Made by a program: the position numbers and the translations under genes. Shown here one piece after another: positions 57,697 through 64,000 of a DNA stretch of 64,000 bases; position 1 is the stretch's first letter; each line of letters starts with the position of its first letter. The notes under the pieces were generated by a model that worked only from the letters and a program-made list of their open reading frames with translations, did no database searches and had not been told where the DNA came from. Source of the DNA: [Synechococcus] sp. NIES-970 (GTDB taxonomy: Bacteria > Cyanobacteriota > Cyanobacteriia > Cyanobacteriales > MRBY01); assembly GCA_002356215.1 (NCBI GenBank), contig AP017959.1:186001-250000 (forward strand). Direction: 5' to 3'.

Positions 57697-60480
57697 ATGT
57701 TGGATGCAGACAGTTTAAGAGCGATCGCCCTCGAAGCCCGTCAATGTTTTTTATTAGAAGACGCACCGGACTTTATTGGCCTGTTTAACCAAAGTGTCAA
57801 AGCCCTCCAACAGGAGTTAGACCAACCCAGCGGCGGCGATCGCCAGAACCTTTATAAAGATCTTGTGCGCTCTGCCCACTCGATCAAAGGGGGGGCGGGC
57901 TTAGCAGAAATGCAAGGGCTCTACCAACTGGCACACCACATGGAAGATCTCCTGGAAGCCGTTGCAGAGGGGCAAATCGAAGATCAATCAATGGCCCTAG
58001 AATTGGTTGTCCTGGCGATGGAAGAAGTGCAACATTGCGTTGACCTTGCGGCCCGGGATGACAATCATCCCGGTGATAGCCCCGGGGTTGAAAAAATGAC
58101 GATCACTCTGAAGGAATTTGTCGCAACAGCCCAACCTGTCGCCCCCCAGCAGCTGTCCTCCCCCGCTGGGAACGTCCCCAGTAAATTTGTTGCCACGGCC
58201 CTCCAGGTTGATCTAGAAGCATGTGTACAACGCCTCGAAAAGTTTCTCACCACGGCTCCTCCTCCCCGGGTCGCCGCCCTTCAGCTCAAAACCCTCGAAG
58301 AAGAATGCCGCCTCTTGGGAGAAGCCCTGATGGTTCCCTGGCTTAAGGAACTAGCCAGCTTACTCCGGACAGATTTAATCACGGCGGGCCTTGATCCCGT
58401 TGCCCTCGGTCAAAGGGCGATCGCCGAAATTCGCCGCCTCATTGAGATCTATCTTGCCGACCCCGACCAAGCTCACATTAGCCCGGAGTTTCACGCCCTC
58501 TTTCAGACCACTCCCCCCCCATCAGCCTCCCCCGCCATCGCTGAAGTTGCCACGCCCCCGGAAGATGGCATCGCCCCAGCCGCCCCGCGCACTGACACTT
58601 CTGATCCCCTGAAACAGACCTCCAGTTTGCAGATCCGGATGCCGATCCAGCAGCTCAATCGCATGGGCAATGCCGTAGGAGAGCTTTTTATTGGCTATGA
58701 AAAGCTCAACCGTCACCAAGAGCAGCTCCTCCGGGTTAGTCGCAATCTCAAAAAAAGAACTCAACAACTCAGCCCCATTCGCGATGAGGTTACCGCCCTC
58801 TATGACCAATTAGCCGTTGCGCCCACAGGGTCTACCCAAAATAATGGCCTGGGAGGACTCCGGGAAGCGGCTACCACCACCCACAACGAATTTGACACTC
58901 TCCACTTTGACCAATACACCCAGGCCCATACCCAGCTCCAGCAGTTTCAAGAATTGATGGTCCAGGTGCAAGAGATTCAAGAAGATCTCGAACTGATGCG
59001 CTGGGAATTTCAAGATTCCCTAGATGGCTTACGGCAACAGTTAGAATCTCTTAGCCAAGATTTGATCCAGTCGCGCCTAATGCCTTTCGGGAATTTAGCC
59101 CGTCGTTTTCGCCAATCTTTAGAAACCTTGAGTAAGCGACATCCGCAAACTGCGCACCTTGCCATTGAGGGAGAACAGGTACTTGTAGACCAAGGGATCC
59201 TTGAGCAGCTGCGGACCCCCCTGACCCACTTGATTCGGAATGCCTTTGACCATGGGATTGAACCACCAGAGACACGCCGTCAGAGTCAAAAAGCAGCGGC
59301 GGGAACCATTCATCTGGGGGCGCAAATCCGGGGGAATATCGTCGAAATTTTGGTACAGGATGATGGCCGGGGTGTGGATTTAGATCGGGTCTGGCAAAAG
59401 GCGATCGCCAAAGGACTATGTGCCCCAGGGCGACGTCCCCCAGATTCAGAGATCCTGGAATATCTCTTTGCCCCCGGATTTTCAACGCGGGACAATGTCA
59501 GCGACCTGTCGGGGCGGGGTTTGGGTCTTGATATCGTCCGCCTGGAGTTGGCGCAACTGAAGGGAACTATCAGCGTCAGGAGTAAACCCCAACGGGGGAC
59601 TCGTTTCACCATTCGCATTCCTTTGAATTTTAATATTTTGCCCCTGCTCCTCTGTCGCTGCCAAAAACAGGCGATCGCCTTCCCTTCGGTGACAGTGCAG
59701 GCGGTGGTTTCCCTGGTCAACAACGATCAACCCCATTACCCAGAATTTCTCGATTGGCAAGGGACATCCCTCAAGCTTTACGCCCTAGATCAGCTTTTGC
59801 CTTATCCCCAGAAAAATTTACTATTGCCCCCTGAACAGCGCCCTGCGCCAACCATTGGCGTCATTGTGCGCCAAGGAAAAAAATCCCTGGCGATCGCCGT
59901 AGATGAAATTTTGGGAGAACGGGAATTGGTGCTCAAATCCCTCGATGAAACCGTTGCCTATCCCCCCTATGTGGCGGGCTGTACTGTTCTTGGGTCTGGG
60001 GAAGTGATTCCCGTGCTATTGCCCGATGCCTTTGGGCCGCTCCTCACCGGGCCAAATCAAGATGGTGGGGCCGTTGCCGCAAGTCCGGCTGCAATACCAG
60101 CCCAGGGACAGCGGACGATTTTGGTGATTGATGATTCTGTAGCGGTGCGACGGACCTTGAATAAACTGTTGAGTCAGATGGGCTACCAGGTGCAACAATG
60201 CCGCGATGGGAAAGAGGCCTGGAATCTTCTGAACCGTGCCCAACAGAATTTTGACCTGGCGATTTGCGACTTGGAAATGCCCGGATACGATGGCTTTACA
60301 CTGTTGCAAATGGTGCGGGGTCAGCAGAAATGGAACAATTTGCCCTTCGTGATGCTCACTTCCCGAGACAATGATCTCCACCGTCAGAAGGCAAAAAATC
60401 TCGGAGCCAATGATTATTTTACTAAGCCATTCCACCCGGTACGGTTTCTTCAGGCGATCGCCCGATATGTTGAAGGCTAA
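57697..60480 (+). CDS. pilL: Hybrid CheA-type histidine kinase (PilL)
   Basis: 927 residues: Hpt domain with phospho-acceptor His61 (RSAHSIKGGAGL), a linker with a second helical-bundle-like part (about 165-250), dimerisation segment (about 310-460), HATPase (LIRNAFDHGIEPPE; DLSGRGLGLDIVR), CheW-like domain (about 640-790) and a C-terminal receiver (about 805-925: ILVIDDSVAVRR, LAICDLEMPGYDG, TKPFHP). It is the last gene of the operon, 48 nt after pilJ. The fused receiver may act as a phosphate sink. Confidence 0.95.
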   Translation: MLDADSLRAIALEARQCFLLEDAPDFIGLFNQSVKALQQELDQPSGGDRQNLYKDLVRSAHSIKGGAGLAEMQGLYQLAHHMEDLLEAVAEGQIEDQSMALELVVLAMEEVQHCVDLAARDDNHPGDSPGVEKMTITLKEFVATAQPVAPQQLSSPAGNVPSKFVATALQVDLEACVQRLEKFLTTAPPPRVAALQLKTLEEECRLLGEALMVPWLKELASLLRTDLITAGLDPVALGQRAIAEIRRLIEIYLADPDQAHISPEFHALFQTTPPPSASPAIAEVATPPEDGIAPAAPRTDTSDPLKQTSSLQIRMPIQQLNRMGNAVGELFIGYEKLNRHQEQLLRVSRNLKKRTQQLSPIRDEVTALYDQLAVAPTGSTQNNGLGGLREAATTTHNEFDTLHFDQYTQAHTQLQQFQELMVQVQEIQEDLELMRWEFQDSLDGLRQQLESLSQDLIQSRLMPFGNLARRFRQSLETLSKRHPQTAHLAIEGEQVLVDQGILEQLRTPLTHLIRNAFDHGIEPPETRRQSQKAAAGTIHLGAQIRGNIVEILVQDDGRGVDLDRVWQKAIAKGLCAPGRRPPDSEILEYLFAPGFSTRDNVSDLSGRGLGLDIVRLELAQLKGTISVRSKPQRGTRFTIRIPLNFNILPLLLCRCQKQAIAFPSVTVQAVVSLVNNDQPHYPEFLDWQGTSLKLYALDQLLPYPQKNLLLPPEQRPAPTIGVIVRQGKKSLAIAVDEILGERELVLKSLDETVAYPPYVAGCTVLGSGEVIPVLLPDAFGPLLTGPNQDGGAVAASPAAIPAQGQRTILVIDDSVAVRRTLNKLLSQMGYQVQQCRDGKEAWNLLNRAQQNFDLAICDLEMPGYDGFTLLQMVRGQQKWNNLPFVMLTSRDNDLHRQKAKNLGANDYFTKPFHPVRFLQAIARYVEG

Positions 60481-60484
60481 AGCA

Positions 60485-61039
60485 TCAAATTGCGGGAATC
60501 AAAATCGTTTCTAACAGTCCCTCGACCCGTTGTCGCAGCTTCCGGTTATGGGGGTCAGCTAATAATGCCTTGCGTAAATAGGTGCGGGCCTTGTGGTGCT
60601 GTTGTTGTTGTAGCAGATGGGTTCCCCAACTGAGATAAGTAATGCCCTGCCACTGACGTACCTCTGCATCATGGGGCAGCCGATAGGCGAGCCCTTCCAT
60701 CAAGGCGATCGCCCGGGCGTAGCGCCGCTGTTGTAAACAAACTTGGAGCTGTTCATAGCTCTGCCATTTGAGCTGTTGGTCAAGATCAGAAGGCGCCGGC
60801 GGTGTTGGGGTCTGGGGTTGGGGCGATCGCCAGACATTTGTTGCCCCCGTAAGGCGCTGATTTTCGGCAAGGGCTTTGTAGGCGCGGGTAATACGAATAA
60901 ATTTACTTTCGGCTTGGCGATCGCCCCGGTTCACATCTGGATGACATTGGCGAGCAAGACGGCGATAGGCCGCTTTCACGGCATCGAATTCTGCGTCAAG
61001 CCGTAACCCTAAAATTTCATAACATTCAAGGAGATTCAT
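60485..61039 (-). CDS. J-domain protein with TPR-like C-terminus
   Basis: 184 residues. The N-terminal J domain (3-62) carries the HPD tripeptide (CHPDVNRGD) that stimulates DnaK ATPase. A Pro-rich linker follows, then two or three TPR-like helical pairs (about 90-178: QQRRYARAIALMEGLAYRLPHDAEV; HHKARTYLRKALLADPHNRK). It is a class C co-chaperone, probably cytoplasmic. It is convergent with pilL, with a 4-nt gap and no terminator between. Confidence 0.9.
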   Translation of the reverse strand: MNLLECYEILGLRLDAEFDAVKAAYRRLARQCHPDVNRGDRQAESKFIRITRAYKALAENQRLTGATNVWRSPQPQTPTPPAPSDLDQQLKWQSYEQLQVCLQQRRYARAIALMEGLAYRLPHDAEVRQWQGITYLSWGTHLLQQQQHHKARTYLRKALLADPHNRKLRQRVEGLLETILIPAI

Positions 61040-61201
61040 CGGGTCACTGCCGGGAAAGGAGGCCTAATGTAATGGCCCAATTTTACCTAAGAATACCGCA
61101 AAAATCTTGGTGGAGAAGATTGCTTTGGTGAATCCAGGCGATCGCCGCTATGATCCGGAGAACAAACCCTGTACACTTTGTTTTTTCTTAGAAAAATTTT
61201 G

Positions 61202-61459
61202 ATGGCCGCCCCAATCCAAATCACCCTCAAACTGTTCGCCATTTATCAAGAAACCTACGGTACGGAGATGTTATCTTGGCAAGTCCCTGGGGGGAGTACT
61301 GTCAAAGATATTTTGAACCGGATTGTTGAAACACATCCCAGTTTGGCAGAATGGCAGTCTGTGACTCGCTTTGGGGTAAATTTAGAATTTGTCCCCCCAG
61401 AAACAGTGCTCCAGGACGGCGATGAAGTGGTTTTAATTCCCCCGGTGAGTGGTGGTTAG
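61202..61459 (+). CDS. moaD: MoaD/ThiS-family sulfur carrier protein
   Basis: 85 residues with a beta-grasp fold ending in the Gly-Gly that is adenylated and thiocarboxylated (VLIPPVSGG). LKLFAIYQETYGTEMLSWQVPGG and DGDEVVLIPPVSGG fit MoaD, the small subunit of molybdopterin synthase. I start at MAAPIQ (61202). No moaE or other cofactor gene is adjacent. Confidence 0.9.
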   Translation: MAAPIQITLKLFAIYQETYGTEMLSWQVPGGSTVKDILNRIVETHPSLAEWQSVTRFGVNLEFVPPETVLQDGDEVVLIPPVSGG

Positions 61460-61560
61460 TTTTTGGGAACTCCCCGGCCCCGAAAAATTCCATTACAATA
61501 CGAGACGACTTTTATTTTGCCCATCACTCTCCCATTACTATTTTTTCCGTAGGGCCGCCG

Positions 61561-62208
61561 ATGATGATGCACGTTGCCAATCTCCGCCAAAATTACACCA
61601 AAGCGGGTCTCCATGAAGACGATGTAAGCGATGATCCCATGGCGCAATTTGCTACCTGGTTCCAGCAAGCAACGGAAACGGCGGAAATTCGCGAGCCCAA
61701 TGCGATGGTCGTGAGCACGGTGAACGCTGAGGGTAAACCGAGCGCCCGGGTGGTCTTACTGAAGGATTTTAGTGAAGCCGGATTTACCTTTTTTACCAAC
61801 TACACTAGCCAAAAAGGGACGGAATTGATGGCGACGCAGTACGGGGCGATCGTGTTTTGGTGGGAACCTTTGGAGCGGCAAGTTCGCATTGAGGGCACTG
61901 TTGAAAAGCTCACCCCGGAGCAATCTGATGCCTATTTTGCCAGCCGCCCCCGAAAATCTCAAATTGGGGCCTGGGCCTCGCCCCAAAGTCAGGCGATCGC
62001 CAACCGAGAATTTCTTGAACAACGCTTTAAAGACCTCGAAGCTGAGTATGCCGACAAGGACATTCCCCGGCCAGACCATTGGGGGGGCTTTCTCGTACGG
62101 CCCGAAAAAATCGAATTTTGGCAGGGACGCCCCAGCCGACTCCATGATCGTCTTGTGTTTACGTTACAGGGCGATCGCACTTGGCAACGGCAACGCTTAG
62201 CACCGTAG
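61561..62208 (+). CDS. pdxH: Pyridoxine/pyridoxamine 5'-phosphate oxidase
   Basis: FMN enzyme giving pyridoxal 5'-phosphate. 215 residues. RVVLLKDFSEAGFTFFTNYTSQKG, VFWWEPLERQVRIEG, SRPRKSQIGAWAS, HWGGFLVRPEKIEFWQG and RLHDRLVFT are the FMN- and substrate-binding segments. Three Met codons open the frame; the exact start is uncertain by two residues. Confidence 0.96.
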   Translation: MMMHVANLRQNYTKAGLHEDDVSDDPMAQFATWFQQATETAEIREPNAMVVSTVNAEGKPSARVVLLKDFSEAGFTFFTNYTSQKGTELMATQYGAIVFWWEPLERQVRIEGTVEKLTPEQSDAYFASRPRKSQIGAWASPQSQAIANREFLEQRFKDLEAEYADKDIPRPDHWGGFLVRPEKIEFWQGRPSRLHDRLVFTLQGDRTWQRQRLAP

Positions 62209-62285
62209 TGTAACCCCGTAAATTTCGCTCTTGTCACCCGAAGCGACTTAAGATTTGTACTGAGTAATTTAGGGGAACCCAGTAC

Positions 62286-64000
62286 ATGAACAGCCTTTGG
62301 AATGATCAAGAAGCCGCCGCCTACCAAGGGGATTTGGCCCTGCGGGTCTACACTTCTCGTCTATTGGGGCGGGATCCCTCCCTGGTGCTCCATGGGGGCG
62401 GCAATACTTCCGTGAAAGTGACGGAAACAAATCTGGTCGGAGAAACCGAAGAAATTCTTTACGTGAAAGGGAGCGGCTGGGATTTAGCGACCATCGAGGC
62501 GGCGGGTTTTGCGCCGGTGCGGATGAACCATCTGCTGAAATTAGCCAAACTGCCCAGTTTGAGCGATCCCCAGATGGTCAACGAGCTCAAAACCCAAATG
62601 ACCGTTGCCACCGCACCCACCCCTTCGGTGGAAACCATTTTGCACGCCATCTTGCCCTACAAGTATGTCGATCACACCCATGCCGACGCGATTGTGACGA
62701 TTACCAACACACCGGAGGGACTGGATCGAATCAAGGAAATTTATGGCGATCGCCTGGTGATCATTCCCTACATCATGCCGGGGTTTGACCTAGCCCGCCT
62801 CTGTGCCGAAAAATTCGCCGCCGAAGCCCATGAAAAAACAGAGGGGATGATTCTGTTGAACCACGGAATTTTTTCCTTTGGGGGCACTGCCAAGGAGTCC
62901 TACGAGCGGATGATTGCCCTCGTCCAAGAAGCCGAGGCCTATCTCCAGCGGCAAGGGGCTTGGGATATTCCCCAACGGGTCAAACAAACCAGTGACGCCC
63001 CCATGGCGAAAGCCTTGGCCCAACTCCGTTATGACGTTTCCCAGGTGGCCGGTTTCCCGGTAATTCTCAGAGGCGATCGCCGCCCAGAAACTCTCAGCTT
63101 TAGCCAACGGGACGATTTAGAGCGCATTTCCCAACAGAATCCCGCCACCCCCGACCATGTGATCCGTACCAAACCTGTGCCTCTAATTGGCCGCGATGTG
63201 CAAGGATTCGCTACCGCTTACCAAGCCTATTTCGCCAGTCAAGCGCCCCAGGCAAAGGAACCGAAGACGATCCTGGATCCGGCCCCAAGGGTAATCCTCG
63301 ATCCAGAATTAGGGCTCGTGACCGTTGGCCAAACCGCCAAAGCAGCGAATATTGTCGCCGATATCTATCGCCACACCATCGAAATTATTTCCCGCGCTGA
63401 ACAGCTCAGTCGCTACCAAGCCCTTTCCCAAAAAGATATTTTCGACATGGAATATTGGGATCTAGAGCAGGCGAAATTGAAAAAAGGTGGCACAGCGCCA
63501 GAATTTACCGGGGAGATTGCCCTTGTGACAGGGGCGGCCTCTGGCATTGGCAAAGCCTGCGTCGAATCCCTTTTGAAACGGGGGGCAGCGGTGGTGGCCC
63601 TGGACATTAACCCCGCCATCGAAACCCAATGCGATCGCCCCGATTTTTTGGGCCTGACCTGCGATCTCACCGACGAAACCCAAATCAGAAATGCCCTAGA
63701 ACAAGCGGTGCAGTATTTTGGCGGTTTAGATATGGTGATTCTCAACGCCGGTATTTTTCCCCCCAGTCAGGCGATCGCCCATTTATCCACCGACCATTGG
63801 CGTCAGGTGTTAGGCATTAACCTCGACAGTAATCTCATCCTGCTGCGGGAGTGCCATCCTTTCCTCAAACTCGCCCCAAAAGGGGGAAGGGTCACAATCA
63901 TTGGGTCTAAAAATGTTGCTGCCCCAGGCCAAGGAGTTGCCGCCTATTCCGTTTCCAAAGCCGCTCTCAACCAATTGGCGCGGGTGGCGTCACTGGAATG
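62286..64000 (+). CDS. Bifunctional class II aldolase / short-chain dehydrogenase (3' truncated by window)
   Basis: Open from the ATG at 62286 to the window end (571 codons), so the C-terminus is missing. Residues 1-330: class II aldolase domain with GGGNTSVK, metal-binding HTHADA and a further His in LNHGIFSFGG. Residues from about 415: Rossmann SDR domain with TGAASGIGKA, LNAG, a Ser in IIGSK and the catalytic YSVSK. This is the layout of rhamnulose-1-phosphate aldolase/lactaldehyde dehydrogenase (RhaD-RhaE or YuxG type), which splits a sugar phosphate and processes the aldehyde. The true substrate is unknown. Confidence 0.9.
   Translation, partial: MNSLWNDQEAAAYQGDLALRVYTSRLLGRDPSLVLHGGGNTSVKVTETNLVGETEEILYVKGSGWDLATIEAAGFAPVRMNHLLKLAKLPSLSDPQMVNELKTQMTVATAPTPSVETILHAILPYKYVDHTHADAIVTITNTPEGLDRIKEIYGDRLVIIPYIMPGFDLARLCAEKFAAEAHEKTEGMILLNHGIFSFGGTAKESYERMIALVQEAEAYLQRQGAWDIPQRVKQTSDAPMAKALAQLRYDVSQVAGFPVILRGDRRPETLSFSQRDDLERISQQNPATPDHVIRTKPVPLIGRDVQGFATAYQAYFASQAPQAKEPKTILDPAPRVILDPELGLVTVGQTAKAANIVADIYRHTIEIISRAEQLSRYQALSQKDIFDMEYWDLEQAKLKKGGTAPEFTGEIALVTGAASGIGKACVESLLKRGAAVVALDINPAIETQCDRPDFLGLTCDLTDETQIRNALEQAVQYFGGLDMVILNAGIFPPSQAIAHLSTDHWRQVLGINLDSNLILLRECHPFLKLAPKGGRVTIIGSKNVAAPGQGVAAYSVSKAALNQLARVASLE

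Overview
The window is cyanobacterial chromosome. The evidence is psbA and psbZ (photosystem II), heme oxygenase and an aerobic cyclase for bilin/chlorophyll synthesis, acyl-lipid desaturases, a cyAbrB regulator, Ycf20 and Tic20/Tic21 homologues, a COP23 protein, and very frequent HIP1 octamers (GCGATCGC) in genes and spacers on both strands. Gene content and order (an acsF2-ho2-hemN-desaturase operon divergent from a four-cysteine HxlR regulator) resemble a coastal/marine unicellular Synechococcus of the PCC 7002 type. That placement comes from memory and was not tested by a search.

Layout. 1-1170: 3' end of a hybrid histidine kinase. 1355-7269 (minus): stand-alone groEL with CIRCE operator, an RqcH/NFACT protein, an unknown protein and a membrane GTPase. 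7327-7590: broken Uma2-like gene. 7728-11318 (plus): Tic21-like protein, Ycf20, ClpC. 11520-16294: DUF4278 protein, response regulator, PBP1A, tRNA-Gly(GCC), ribH, psbZ. 16503-19000: MurJ and a lone sugar permease. 19169-20513: translationally coupled small membrane protein, MerR regulator and KDPG/KHG-type aldolase. 20673-28101: cyAbrB, Rrf2 regulator, TrmH, Der, NUDIX hydrolase, MurE, fused oligopeptide ABC ATPase. 28216-35307: Ssb, GST, glutathione peroxidase, VOC protein, psbA (D1 with Glu130), lytic transglycosylase, DesB. 35483-38489: Tic20-like, COP23, PfkA, FKBP.

38623-43587 is a micro-oxic pigment island: ChlR-like regulator divergent from acsF2, ho2, hemN and a delta-9-type desaturase. 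It is followed by LivFG ATPases, a beta-carbonic anhydrase, a 0.75-kb gene-free stretch, an SLH protein with a possible VirB10/TrbI-like C-terminus, PilD, an ABC1 kinase and an orphan PstS behind a candidate Pho box.

52503-60480 is a complete Pil-type chemosensory operon (PatA-like regulator, PilH, CheW, MCP, CheA-REC), then a J-domain/TPR protein, MoaD, PdxH and, running off the window end, a bifunctional aldolase/short-chain dehydrogenase.

Most of the window is ordinary core genome. I saw no prophage, insertion sequence, CRISPR array or rRNA operon, and nothing I would claim as a wholly new system. The less ordinary signals are the SLH plus VirB10-like protein, the MerR-aldolase operon with altered aldolase residues, an in-frame 15-bp repeat in ho2, the Tic21-ycf20-clpC cluster and the orphan transporter parts.
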